DNA of 64,000 nucleotides from CAMAXB01 sp964476565 (GCA_964476565.1 CAYZBG010000006.1:33927-97926), one strand, 5' to 3'; shown: positions 47,059-55,614, numbered from the stretch's first letter. Translations and numbers: made by a program. Notes: a model not told the origin generated them from the sequence alone.

Positions 47059-47538
47059 ATGAAAAGTCATCTCCTCCTCGGCCTCGTTTCCGTCCTCGTC
47101 GTCCTCAGCGGCTGTAAGAAACAGGATCACGTCCACGCGGACCACGCGCATAACCATGGCGGTCATGTCCACACGGCGCCGCACGGCGGCGTGCTTGTGG
47201 AACTGGGCGAGCACGCCTTCAATCTTGAGTTTGTGGTCCAGCCCGACGCCGGCCGTCTGCTCGTGTACCTGCTGAGCGGCCACGCGGACCAGTTTGTGCG
47301 CAGTAACCTGCCGTCGATCGAACTCTGGATCATGGACGGCGAGCAATCGCGCGAGCTCGTGCTCCAAGCCATGGCCAACCCGATCACGGGTGAGACGGTG
47401 GGCAACACCTCGCTGTTCTCGGCCGAGGCGGACTGGCTCAAGCGCGGCGCGGCGTTCACCGGTGTGATCAAGTCGGTCAGCCTGGGTGGCGCCCGCTTCG
47501 AGGGCATCCGTTTTGCGATTCCGGCCACGGCACCCTAA
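47059..47538 (+). CDS. His-rich lipoprotein, probable metal (zinc) binder
   Basis: This 159-residue lipoprotein has lipobox VVLSGC (Cys19), directly followed by a His/Asp-rich stretch (HVHADHAHNHGGHVHTAPHGG, 24-44, about nine His) and a compact beta-rich domain. The layout is that of DUF2796/ZrgA-like or ZnuA-His-loop metal chaperones. It sits between the permease and the DUF3299 gene, with 45- and 58-bp gaps. It probably captures zinc in the periplasm for delivery to, or acceptance from, the ABC proteins. Confidence 0.75.
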   Translation: MKSHLLLGLVSVLVVLSGCKKQDHVHADHAHNHGGHVHTAPHGGVLVELGEHAFNLEFVVQPDAGRLLVYLLSGHADQFVRSNLPSIELWIMDGEQSRELVLQAMANPITGETVGNTSLFSAEADWLKRGAAFTGVIKSVSLGGARFEGIRFAIPATAP

Positions 47539-47596
47539 ACCGGCCGGAAGCTTTTGACGAATTCGCCCGGGTGACTACGGTGCGATTCAGTTTCCC

Positions 47597-48124
47597 ATGA
47601 ACGCCGCCCTTGTCCGCTCCCTGTCGTGCCTCCTGTTGGTTGTTTTGCCCGTTTTCGCCCAAGGTAACACGGCGGCCCTGCCCAAGCCCACGGAAGTCGA
47701 CGGCGGATACCTGAAGGTCGGCTTCGATGTGCTGGCCGGGTATACGTTCGAGGCGCCGCCCTTCGATCCGAATGCAGCGCCCACCGCGACGCCTGCCACC
47801 GGCGAGGAACAGATTCCGGCGGAGATCAAGGCCCTCAGCGGCAAGCCAGCCCTCGTCACCGGCTACATGATGCCGGTGCGCATGGAGAATGGCCTCGTGA
47901 CGGAGTTCCTGCTCGTGCGTGACCCGGCCATGTGCTGCTACGGCACCGTGCCCAACATGAACGAATGGGTCGTGGTGAAGATGAAGAACGGCGTGCGTCC
48001 GCTGATGGACGTACCGGTGTCCTTCTACGGCAAACTTCAGGTTGGAGCGATGTTCGAGAACGGTTACCCGACCGGGATTTACCTGCTCGAAGGCGAGCGC
48101 ATGGGCGCGGTCCAGCAGGGTTGA
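47597..48124 (+). CDS. DUF3299 family exported protein
   Basis: This 175-residue protein has a signal peptide (LVRSLSCLLLVVLPVFAQG). The DUF3299 core follows: VGFDVLAGYTFE, then IPAEIKALSGKPALVTGYMMPVRMENGLVTEFLLVRDPAMCCYGTVPNMNEWVVVKM, with the Cys pair in MCCYG. A closing PVSFYGKLQVG...YPTGIYLLEG strand set follows. DUF3299 genes repeatedly neighbour ABC permease/ATPase genes and His-rich proteins; the biochemical role is unknown. Possibly the downstream component of a zinc uptake system. The gene ends the cassette. Confidence 0.82.
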   Translation: MNAALVRSLSCLLLVVLPVFAQGNTAALPKPTEVDGGYLKVGFDVLAGYTFEAPPFDPNAAPTATPATGEEQIPAEIKALSGKPALVTGYMMPVRMENGLVTEFLLVRDPAMCCYGTVPNMNEWVVVKMKNGVRPLMDVPVSFYGKLQVGAMFENGYPTGIYLLEGERMGAVQQG

Positions 48125-48136
48125 GCCCTGCTCTCG

Positions 48137-48206
48137 TCATCGTTCTCGTAATCTTGCTCTTTCTCGGATCGGAGAACGGGATCTGAGAAGAAGAACGAGA
48201 ATGATC
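48137..48206. repeat. imperfect inverted repeat, CTCGTTCTC family (convergent-gene gap)
   Basis: TCATCGTTCTCGTAATCTTG... on the left is partly complementary to ...GAGAAGAAGAACGAGAATGA on the right. The element resembles 3720-3773 in reverse orientation. It lies between two convergent genes and may be a bidirectional terminator. Confidence 0.4.
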
Positions 48207-48243
48207 TAAACCGGGAGAAACTGGCTGAGCTCCGTCTCCCCGC

Positions 48244-48699
48244 CTACCGCGAGATATCGCGCTGGGTCAGCACGCGGAAGCCATGGTGGTTCAGCGTTTG
48301 CGTGGCCACGTCGGTGTCCTCGGTGTTGATCACGACGGCGGAACGACCCTCCGGCCGCTTGATGAAGCTGTAGATGTAGTGGAGGTTGATCTCGGCCTCG
48401 AGCAGGGCGGCGAGCACGGGCTTCAGGTCGGCCTCGTCGGCGATCTCCACGGCCAGCACATCGCACTCGGTGTAGGGAAAGTCGTTGTTGATCATCAACT
48501 CCTTCGCCTTGTCCGGATCGTCGACGATCACGCGCATGATCGCGCTGTCGGTCGTGTCGAGCACGGTGAGCGCCATGATGTGGACGTTGTTGTCCTTGAA
48601 GAGCGCGGTGAGATCGAAGAGGCGACCGACGCGATTCTCCGCAAAGACGGAGAACTGTTTCACGGGATCGGTGGCGAGTTCGGTCCGGGTGGAGGCCAT
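48244..48699 (-). CDS. ACT-domain protein (acetolactate synthase-like regulatory)
   Basis: This 151-residue protein comprises two tandem ACT domains: VKQFSVFAENRVGRLFDLTALFKDNNVHIMALTVLDTTDSAIMRVIVDD (first, ~13-62) and DVLAVEIADEADLKPVLAALLEAEINLHYIYSFIKRPEGRSAVVINTED (second). Tandem ACT proteins bind amino acids and regulate enzymes; this double form resembles stand-alone acetolactate-synthase-type ACT proteins. It has no neighbouring biosynthetic gene, so its partner is unknown. Confidence 0.85.
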   Translation of the reverse strand: MASTRTELATDPVKQFSVFAENRVGRLFDLTALFKDNNVHIMALTVLDTTDSAIMRVIVDDPDKAKELMINNDFPYTECDVLAVEIADEADLKPVLAALLEAEINLHYIYSFIKRPEGRSAVVINTEDTDVATQTLNHHGFRVLTQRDISR

Positions 48700-48849
48700 G
48701 GCAGAGGGCGGTCAGGCTGGGCGGTCGACCGCGTCGGGTCAACGGCCGGGACTTTTACACTTCGATTACATTAGGCGCCTTGCTGTAAGTTGGCTGCGAG
48801 TGCAGACCGTTGGCTCCAGCTTCGGAACCGTCAACCCGGAGAATCCCCC

Positions 48850-50544
48850 ATGCCTGCTGCGAAGATGAAAGTGGCCCACCTGCTGGACCACGGATGGAGC
48901 GCTGCTCCCACGGCCACCTTGGCCTCGACCGAAATGCTGGAAGCGGAGCCCGCGCTCCTGCCCGGCGAATCCTCCGTCCGCCTCATGGCGGTCGCGAAGA
49001 ACGTATCCCTTGCCGACAAGCTGCACGTCGACCTTGCCCGGGCCGTCGTGAAGGCGAAAACCCCCCAGGAGTTTGCGACGTTGATGATCGATGCGCGTTA
49101 CCAGGCGCTCGGCGGCGCGCGGGGCTTCCTCGGGGCGGCGGCGACACCCGTCACGGTCTGTCCCGACGGGATCGGCTATTTCCGCCATTACAAGGGCGGT
49201 TCGATCTACTGGTCGCCCGGCACCGGTGCGCATGAAGTCCATGGTGCCATCCGCGCCAAATGGGCGGCGATGGGCTGGGAGAAGAGCTTCCTCGGCTATC
49301 CTCGCACCGACGAGACGGTGGGCCGGGACCCCAAGCAGGAGGGCCGCTTCAACCATTTTCAGGGTGGGTCGATCTACTGGCATCCGCAGACCGGCGCCTT
49401 CGAGGTGCATGGCGCCATCCTGGCCAAGTACCGCGAGCTTGGAGCCGAGGCCAGCCTGCTGGGCTATCCGACCACCGACGAAACCGCGACGCCCGACCGC
49501 GTGGGGCGCTTCAACCATTTTCAACGCGGATCGATTTACTGGACGCCCTCGACTTGGGCGCACGAGGTGCACGGCCTGATCCGCCAGTACTGGGCCCAGC
49601 ATGGCTGGGAACGGAATCCAAAGCTTGGATACCCGTTGACCGACGAGCTTGTCCCGCACCGCGGCATCGGCCACACCGCCGCGCCGAGCCTGCGCAAGCC
49701 GCTCGCGAACCTGCCCGCCGATGTGCTCCGCCTGCCCGATGAGTCTCCGCCGCCCACCTTGACGGTGGTGCAGCCGGCGACCGCCTCGACCCCGCTGCGC
49801 ACCGCGGCGGTACGTCGCACCGCTGCCGCTTCGGCGGTCCGGACGCCGGCGGTCACGGCCCAACCGGTGGTCAAGCTCGGTACGACCGAGGCCCTCGTGG
49901 CCCGCCCGATCGTGGTGCTTAACCCCTCCATATTCATCGTCGACCATCGCGGACGCAGCCAGGACCGTTACAGCGACTTCGAGAACGGCGTCCTCTTCTG
50001 GCGTCGCGCGACGAATGCCGTCACCGAACTCGCGCCGCGGGCCAAGGCCCCCAATGGGGCGAAGATGGCGTGGACCGCTGCGGAGATCGCCGCCCTCGCT
50101 GGCGCCCGCGTGCGCCAGGCGCTCGGGGCCTTTCCCGGTGCGACGGCGGGCAACGCGACGTTTGCCGGCACGACCGGCTACTCCTACGACGGCGCGGGCG
50201 TGCACAACCGCAACCATCGGCTGCGCCTCGTCCTGCAGGGACAGCGCCGTTCGGGTGTGTCGTTCGTGCCGGCGGCGGCCGTCATCGAAGTGCGCGCCGA
50301 GATCTCGTTCGACCCGGTTGACCGTGAGATCGTCGGCTACCTCACCGGGTGGTCGTTGGTCTCGAGCCAGGGCGACTTTCATGGCGGCGGCGACCTGCGC
50401 CGTGCCCTGCATGCGCGGCTCGATCCGGCGATCTGGAAGCAGTTCCTGATTACCAAGGTGCCCGCCACGAAGGACGACCCGATCGCCGTCCTGTCCGTCA
50501 AGACCCACGCCGACGGCCGGGTGGCCGTCTACTTCGAACCCTGA
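48850..50544 (+). CDS. LGFP-repeat protein (gene 1 of the 29-residue-repeat cassette)
   Basis: The 564-residue protein has no signal peptide or membrane segment. Residues ~105-266 contain three LGFP repeats: YFRHYKGGSIYWSPGTGAHE...FLGYPRTDE, FNHFQGGSIYWHPQTGAFE...LLGYPTTDE and FNHFQRGSIYWTPSTWAHE...KLGYPLTDE. A Thr/Ala-rich linker (~295-360) follows, then a fourth, degenerate copy (YSDFENGVLFW, ~375-385) and a beta-rich C-terminal domain (~390-564). LGFP repeats occur in secreted actinobacterial proteins and some phage and surface proteins and are thought to bind glycan or cell wall. The next gene starts 58 bp later on the same strand. The ATG at 48850 was preferred over 48790. Function unknown. 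Confidence 0.72.
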   Translation: MPAAKMKVAHLLDHGWSAAPTATLASTEMLEAEPALLPGESSVRLMAVAKNVSLADKLHVDLARAVVKAKTPQEFATLMIDARYQALGGARGFLGAAATPVTVCPDGIGYFRHYKGGSIYWSPGTGAHEVHGAIRAKWAAMGWEKSFLGYPRTDETVGRDPKQEGRFNHFQGGSIYWHPQTGAFEVHGAILAKYRELGAEASLLGYPTTDETATPDRVGRFNHFQRGSIYWTPSTWAHEVHGLIRQYWAQHGWERNPKLGYPLTDELVPHRGIGHTAAPSLRKPLANLPADVLRLPDESPPPTLTVVQPATASTPLRTAAVRRTAAASAVRTPAVTAQPVVKLGTTEALVARPIVVLNPSIFIVDHRGRSQDRYSDFENGVLFWRRATNAVTELAPRAKAPNGAKMAWTAAEIAALAGARVRQALGAFPGATAGNATFAGTTGYSYDGAGVHNRNHRLRLVLQGQRRSGVSFVPAAAVIEVRAEISFDPVDREIVGYLTGWSLVSSQGDFHGGGDLRRALHARLDPAIWKQFLITKVPATKDDPIAVLSVKTHADGRVAVYFEP

Positions 50545-50602
50545 GCGGACTGCGTTCCGCCGTTCCCTGCGTCCTTAAACCGTCACTACGGAGATCTTTT
50601 CC

Positions 50603-53521
50603 ATGCCCGATTCCACCGTCCGGACCGCCGCCGTTTCCCGTGCTGCCGTCCGCCCCGTCCCTGTTTCCGCCACCGGCACGAGCACCGTGCCAGCGCAACG
50701 CCTCGCCACCCAGATTCACCAGGTCAACCTTGCCCAGCGCGCGACGGCCTCCCGCCAGCTCAAGGCGATGAAGGTCACGCCGGCGGAGTTCGCCCCCGCG
50801 TTTCGCCAGCTCGCGGCCAAGAATCCCACGCAGGCGCGGCAACTCGCCGCCGCCTTCGACGACACGCTCGAGACCGATGACGCGGTGCGCCAGCACTTCG
50901 ACTTTGTCGCACGCACCACGCCGGCCGAGCGCAAGCTCGTCTTCGATGCCTACCGCGCCGAGGGCAAAGGCCAGCGCATCGTCCACGCCGTCGGCCTCAT
51001 GCCCGCCGCGCATGGCACCGTGCTGATGAAGGATTTCATGCTCAAGACCGACGGCAAGGTCGACCAGGCCGCGGCCAACGACGCGGCGGCGTGGATCTCC
51101 TCTCAAGGGAAAACCCTGCGCCAAAAGCGCGCGCGGGTGCCCGGGCCCAACGCCCCGCATGACTCCGCCGTGGTCGAGTGGGTCGAGGAGAACATCATCG
51201 ATCCGATCGTCCAGGCCGTGAAGAGCGTGGTCGATGCCATCGTGAAGGCGGTCGGCGACATCGTGAACGCGATCGCCAACGTGATCCGCGACATCGTGAA
51301 CTGGACGGTCCAAGCCGTGGCCGACCTCGTGAAGGCCGTGATCGCCGCCGGCAAGGCGATCGGCGACCTGATCCAGGGCGCCATCCGCGTCGGCATGGAG
51401 ATCGTGAAGAAGATCATCCAGGGCATCGAGGCGGCCGGTAAGGCGATCTTCGATGTGCTCAACGCCATCGCCAACTTCGCCATCGCCGCGGTCAAGACCG
51501 TGCTGGAGGCCCTGCGGCAGATTGGTCGCGCCATCATCGATCTCGTCGGCTGGCTGGTGAACAAGACGATCGAGGTGGTGAAAAAATTTGCCCAGGCCCT
51601 GCTCGATCTCGGCAAGGCCATCGGCGAGATCCTCATCGAGGCGATCAAGTTCGGTGCCGCGCTGGTGCGCAACATGGTCCGCGCCCTGATCGAGATCGGC
51701 AAGACGATCGGCAACATCATCGTTGCCGCGATCACCAACCCGGCGGGTCTGCTCGACACCATCGTGCGCGAGATGCGGTCGCTCGGCCACACGTTCCAGA
51801 CCATCCTGTCGGACGTGGCCAAGCAGGGCGCGCAGTTCCTCAAGAACACCGCCGCCGCCGTCGCGCGGGTGGCGAACACGTTGAAGGACCTCGCCGTCTA
51901 CATCGCCACCGCCGCGGTGGAGGCGGTCAAGCAGGTCGTCGCTGGCGTGCTCGAGATCGGCCGGGCGATCGGCGACCTCGTCATTGAGCTCGCGAAGCAG
52001 GGCATCGCCCTGGTGCGCAAGGTCATCGACGCTGCGTTCAAGCTGGGCCAGACGCTCTGGGAAGTCGTGCGCGGCATCGCCTCCCTGGTGGGTGAGGCGC
52101 TGCAGCTCGCGGTGAAGGCGATCTTCGACCTGGGCAAGACCCTCGCGGAGTTCACCCTCTCGGTCATGCAGGCCACGTGGGATCTCGCCGGCAAGCTGCT
52201 CGATGCCGCGATCAAGATTGGCAAGGCCGTGGGCGACGTGCTCGCGACTGCGATCCAGCAGGGCTTCGCGGTTTTCCGCCGCACCCTGCACGCGCTGCTC
52301 AGCCGCCTCGGGCCGGTGGGCGAGTTCTTCGACTGGCTGCTCAAGCAGGCCGGTGAGCTTGCCTCCCTCGCCTGGCGCGAGACGATGAACGCCCTGCAGC
52401 GCATCGGCCGTTCGGTGCGCGACGCCCTCAACTGGGCGAAGGCGAAGTCCGAGGCCGTGCTGCGCAAAGTCATCGCTGCGGTCGAAGCGGCCGGCGCGAT
52501 GGTGTCCGATCTCATTGAATGGGCGCGCGAGGCGGGCGACAAGGCGATGTCCCTCGTCGGCGAACTGCTCTACCGCGCGGGCCACACCGTCGATTACATC
52601 CTGCTCTGGCTGGAGAAGGACGTGCTCGAAGGCGTGCGCTCGATGATCAACGGCCTCTTTAAGGCCGGTGCCGCCGTGGCGGACCTCGTGGCCTGGGCGG
52701 TGAAGAAATCGTTCGAGGTCGTACGCGACGTGGTGGCCGAGCTGCTGAAGCTGGGCGTGACCATGGCACAGCTCGTGGCCGATACGATCGCCCACCCCGA
52801 CAAGGCCTTGGAGAACCTGGTCAAGGCGTTCGAGGCGGCGGGCAAGTCGCTCAAGCAGATCGTCGAAGCCGCCGTGGTACAGCCGACCCAGGAGGCCGCC
52901 CGCCGCGTCTTCGCGACGCTCAAGGCGCTCGGCAAGGCCGCGGTCGACGTGCTCATGGGCGCGCTCGAGATCGGCGGAAGCGCGATCGCCCTCGCGCTCA
53001 CCCTCGTGCTCGAGTGGTTCCCGGGTTCCTACCGTCCGCTCACCGCCGACGAACTCGCCGACGCGCAGAAGGTGTTCGGGAAGTCGATCGACCTCGCCAA
53101 GGTCCGCCTCGCCGTCATGTCGCTGCCGGTGGACCTCGTGCAGAAGATCAACGGCGAACGCGCCTTCACCACGATGTACCTCATCAACTTCGCCTCGTGG
53201 AACCAGCTCGACCGCCCGACGCTCATCCACGAGCTCGTGCACGTCTGGCAGTCGCTCGTCGAGGGGCCGTTCTACATGGTCGAGGCCATCCATGGCCAGA
53301 TGACCGACGGCTACAATTACGGTTACGACGACGGCTACGATGGCGAAGGGGCTCAGGACGAACTCAATGCCGCCGGCGGCGACTTCGATTCGTTCAACCG
53401 CGAGCAACAGGCGTCGATCATCGAGCACTACTTCGTGCGCCGCTTCTTCGGTCCGGCGACGGACGGAATCGCGCGCGATTGGACGGCGTGGCAGCCCTAC
53501 GCGCAGCAGGTGTTTGCGTGA
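50603..53521 (+). CDS. 972-residue protein of tandem 29-residue helical repeats with C-terminal HEXXH region
   Basis: Residues 1-190 are a mixed helical N-terminus. From about 249 to 804 the sequence is a run of ~19 tandem repeats, most exactly 29 residues (the 11th is 30, the 12th 32 and the 18th 30). Each starts with a small or branched hydrophobic residue, Gly at 2 and often Lys/Arg at 3, then an amphipathic pattern with hydrophobics at 5, 8, 9, 12-13, 19-20, 23-24 and 27-28. Starts include AGKAIGDLI, IGRAIGDLV, LGKTLAEFT. The C-terminal part (~810-972) contains HELVH (876-880) and a possible third ligand Glu894, a gluzincin-like site resembling DUF4157 (HExxHVxQ). No signal peptide. The long repeats could form an amphipathic rod or alpha-solenoid, perhaps membrane-active. 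Stop overlaps the next start by 1 base (TGATG). Confidence 0.65.
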   Translation: MPDSTVRTAAVSRAAVRPVPVSATGTSTVPAQRLATQIHQVNLAQRATASRQLKAMKVTPAEFAPAFRQLAAKNPTQARQLAAAFDDTLETDDAVRQHFDFVARTTPAERKLVFDAYRAEGKGQRIVHAVGLMPAAHGTVLMKDFMLKTDGKVDQAAANDAAAWISSQGKTLRQKRARVPGPNAPHDSAVVEWVEENIIDPIVQAVKSVVDAIVKAVGDIVNAIANVIRDIVNWTVQAVADLVKAVIAAGKAIGDLIQGAIRVGMEIVKKIIQGIEAAGKAIFDVLNAIANFAIAAVKTVLEALRQIGRAIIDLVGWLVNKTIEVVKKFAQALLDLGKAIGEILIEAIKFGAALVRNMVRALIEIGKTIGNIIVAAITNPAGLLDTIVREMRSLGHTFQTILSDVAKQGAQFLKNTAAAVARVANTLKDLAVYIATAAVEAVKQVVAGVLEIGRAIGDLVIELAKQGIALVRKVIDAAFKLGQTLWEVVRGIASLVGEALQLAVKAIFDLGKTLAEFTLSVMQATWDLAGKLLDAAIKIGKAVGDVLATAIQQGFAVFRRTLHALLSRLGPVGEFFDWLLKQAGELASLAWRETMNALQRIGRSVRDALNWAKAKSEAVLRKVIAAVEAAGAMVSDLIEWAREAGDKAMSLVGELLYRAGHTVDYILLWLEKDVLEGVRSMINGLFKAGAAVADLVAWAVKKSFEVVRDVVAELLKLGVTMAQLVADTIAHPDKALENLVKAFEAAGKSLKQIVEAAVVQPTQEAARRVFATLKALGKAAVDVLMGALEIGGSAIALALTLVLEWFPGSYRPLTADELADAQKVFGKSIDLAKVRLAVMSLPVDLVQKINGERAFTTMYLINFASWNQLDRPTLIHELVHVWQSLVEGPFYMVEAIHGQMTDGYNYGYDDGYDGEGAQDELNAAGGDFDSFNREQQASIIEHYFVRRFFGPATDGIARDWTAWQPYAQQVFA

Positions 53522-54498
53522 TGAGCCCGACCCTGAACGGTCCCTGGGTGATCGCCGGCCCCGCGCCGGCCATCGCCCGCCTCGAACCTCTGCTCGCCGC
53601 CCGTCGGGCGGCGGGCGAGGTGTCCGTCTGGGTCGGCGACGCTGGCGAGTTTGCCGCCACGCCGGGCCGATTCCTGCCGCGGGGCGCGGCGGGCGTGTTG
53701 CTCGTCGGCGACAAGCGTCGTTCGCCGGGCCGCGTCCTGCCGGGCTTATTCCTGCACGAGAACGACGGCCGGCCGGTGCCGGCCGGCTGGCTGCCCGACG
53801 TCGGGGCACCGCTGGCCACCTACGCCGCGACGGCCGCCCGCGTGCTCGCGCGTCCCCGCGAGGACCGTTCCCTCGTCGTGCTCGGGCAATGGGAGGACCG
53901 GTTCCTGCGTGTCGGCCTGCGCACGGAGCGCTGGATGGAGAAGCACGGCCACGCCGATGCAGTGTTCAACTGGACCGCGGACCGGATCAGTCGCACCGAC
54001 ATGATCGCGGGCCTCCGCCACGGTCCGGCCCTCGCCCTGTACTTCGGCCATGGCCGGCCACGCGGCTGGGCGGGATACCACGGCGTGCGCACGGACCACT
54101 TCGAGCGACCGTGGACGGAGCCGGTGGCGGCGCTGCTCGCGCTCTGTTGCGAGAATGCCAGCCGTCACCACACCGGCCTGAGCTTCGCCGAGCGTCTGGT
54201 GCTCACCGGCGTCTGCGGCGCCATGCTGGCGGCCGTGACCAAGACCCGGCACGAGGACAACCGCCGGTGGGGCCCCGAACTGTGTGAGGCGTTCACCGAG
54301 AAAAGCCCCGCGACCCTGGCCGAACTGGTTGCCGGGGCCGATGTGGCGCCCCGGTTCAAGACGCAGACGGCGTACCGGTTCATCGGCGATCCGCTGATGC
54401 CCCTTGCCGGAGCGGAAGGGGCGACGCGCGCAGCCGCTCACGTTTTTGCGCCGGCGCCGGACGAGGCCCTGCCCCCCTGGGAAGATGCGCCCGTGTGA
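53521..54498 (+). CDS. C25/gingipain-like (caspase-fold) cysteine peptidase-like protein
   Basis: The 325-residue protein has no signal peptide. A hydrophobic strand ending in a His-Gly (ALALYFGHGRPRGW, His177) is followed about 30 residues later by a second strand ending in Cys (AALLALCCENAS, Cys209-Cys210). This His-then-Cys arrangement after hydrophobic strands is the clan CD catalytic dyad seen in gingipains, CHAT and caspases. The N-terminus (~1-120) is compact alpha/beta and the C-terminus is Pro/Glu-rich. The ATG shares its A with the preceding stop (TGATG), so it is translationally coupled to the repeat protein, which is an obvious candidate substrate. Assignment rests on pattern, not overall similarity. 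Confidence 0.55.
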   Translation: MSPTLNGPWVIAGPAPAIARLEPLLAARRAAGEVSVWVGDAGEFAATPGRFLPRGAAGVLLVGDKRRSPGRVLPGLFLHENDGRPVPAGWLPDVGAPLATYAATAARVLARPREDRSLVVLGQWEDRFLRVGLRTERWMEKHGHADAVFNWTADRISRTDMIAGLRHGPALALYFGHGRPRGWAGYHGVRTDHFERPWTEPVAALLALCCENASRHHTGLSFAERLVLTGVCGAMLAAVTKTRHEDNRRWGPELCEAFTEKSPATLAELVAGADVAPRFKTQTAYRFIGDPLMPLAGAEGATRAAAHVFAPAPDEALPPWEDAPV

Positions 54499-54516
54499 CG
54501 GCGTCTGACCACCCGG

Positions 54517-55554
54517 TCATGGGGCCTGGACGCGAGGGCGGACCGATTCGCCCTCGATCCAGACCCCGTCGATCATGAGTCGCTGGGGCAGGGCAGGTTC
54601 GCCGCGTTCGTGCCGCTCGCGCAGACCGATCACGAAGTCGACCGCCGCCGCCCCGACTTGCCGCGGATTCTCATCCACGCCGGCGATGTGGTCTCCGGGA
54701 TGCAGTTCGCTGAGCAAAACCAGCCCGAGATCCTCCGGAATGCGGACACCGGCGCTGCGTAACGCCGGCAAGGCTTGGGGCAGTTTGGTCACGATGGCGT
54801 CAGGCCGGGCGGCCTCTCGCCAGGCGTGGAACGCCGCCGCATCCCACGCCGGCAGGAGCAGGGGCTTGAGCCGCTGGCGCGGCGATGCTTCGTATTGCTC
54901 CACCAAATACCCGGCGAGCCAGTTGTGGTCCACCCGGTCGTCGCTCGCCCGCAGCATGACGAGGCCGATGCGGCGGTAGTTGCGCGCCTTCAGTTCGCGC
55001 AGGGCGAGACGCACGCAACGGTACTGGTGGGCGCACACGAGGTGAAGGGCAGGGGAGGCGAGCGAGTACCCGATCGCCACGGAGGGGAACTGATGCCAGT
55101 CCAGCTCCAGCGTACCGCCGGCCTTCGGCAGGGGCGCGACAATAAGCCCGGCAATGTTGCGGGTGCGCAGGATCTGGCTGGCCCGTGCCGGCGTCATGCC
55201 CGGCTCTGTCATCCAGAACGGCTCCAGCGCGTAGCCGAGTTCGCGGGCCCGGGCCTCGGCACCGGCGTGCTGCTCACGAAAGATGTCCACCTTGCGCCAT
55301 GCCTCGCGGGTGGGAAAGGCGGTCAGCCAGGCCAGCGTTGCCTGATACTCGACGGGACGAAGCCCCGAACGGTAACGCGCGAGCGAGACCACCATCGGGT
55401 CGGGCACGTAGCCCCGTTCGCGGGCCAAGGCCTGCAGACGTTCCCGGGTGGCGGCCGGCAGGCGGGGATCGTTGCGCAACGCCAGTGACACCGTCGTGTA
55501 GTGCACTCCGGCCACCCGGGCGAGGTCGCGCAACGTGAGTCGACGGGACGGCAT
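54517..55554 (-). CDS. LacI-family transcriptional regulator (enolase/SLC13 locus)
   Basis: This 345-residue LacI regulator has a helix-turn-helix at residues 4-50 (RLTLRDLARVAGVHYTTVSLALRNDPRLPAATRERLQALARERGYVPD), then a periplasmic-binding-protein-like effector domain. The segment YVPDPMVVSLARYRSGLRP resembles the regulator at 22165, indicating a shared subfamily. The ATG at 55554 gives the usual LacI start; a TTG 57 bp upstream would extend it into an AT-rich palindrome. It is divergent from the TonB receptor; that palindrome is a candidate operator. Confidence 0.87.
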   Translation of the reverse strand: MPSRRLTLRDLARVAGVHYTTVSLALRNDPRLPAATRERLQALARERGYVPDPMVVSLARYRSGLRPVEYQATLAWLTAFPTREAWRKVDIFREQHAGAEARARELGYALEPFWMTEPGMTPARASQILRTRNIAGLIVAPLPKAGGTLELDWHQFPSVAIGYSLASPALHLVCAHQYRCVRLALRELKARNYRRIGLVMLRASDDRVDHNWLAGYLVEQYEASPRQRLKPLLLPAWDAAAFHAWREAARPDAIVTKLPQALPALRSAGVRIPEDLGLVLLSELHPGDHIAGVDENPRQVGAAAVDFVIGLRERHERGEPALPQRLMIDGVWIEGESVRPRVQAP

Positions 55555-55600
55555 GCGAAAGACCCCGACCCTGTCCGTTTTCGCCCGCCCGGCCAGCCGA

Positions 55601-55614
55601 TTATTCAACAATAA
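55601..55614. promoter_or_regulatory. candidate operator of the second LacI regulator
   Basis: TTATTCAACAATAA has 5-bp perfect arms (TTATT/AATAA) around CAAC, in the 147-bp gap between the divergent lacI (start 55554) and the TonB receptor (start 55702). It is AT-rich in otherwise GC-rich DNA. The core word CAACA also occurs in the other locus's operators. Confidence 0.45.

Noticed and set aside
50603..53521. Tandem 87-bp period considered as a CRISPR array or DNA satellite
   Set aside because: There are no identical repeats and unique spacers; the period is conserved at protein level with diverged DNA, as in a coding repeat.
50498..53809. 1103-codon open frame opposite the helical-repeat gene
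   Set aside because: The plus-strand protein has a precise 29-residue repeat register and proper coupling to its neighbour; the antisense frame is His/Asp/Arg-rich and periodic only because the plus strand is repeated.
48850..54498. Contractile injection system or type VI cluster around the HEXXH/repeat protein
   Set aside because: No sheath, tube, baseplate, spike or AAA+ gene is present within the window; only the effector-like pattern remains.
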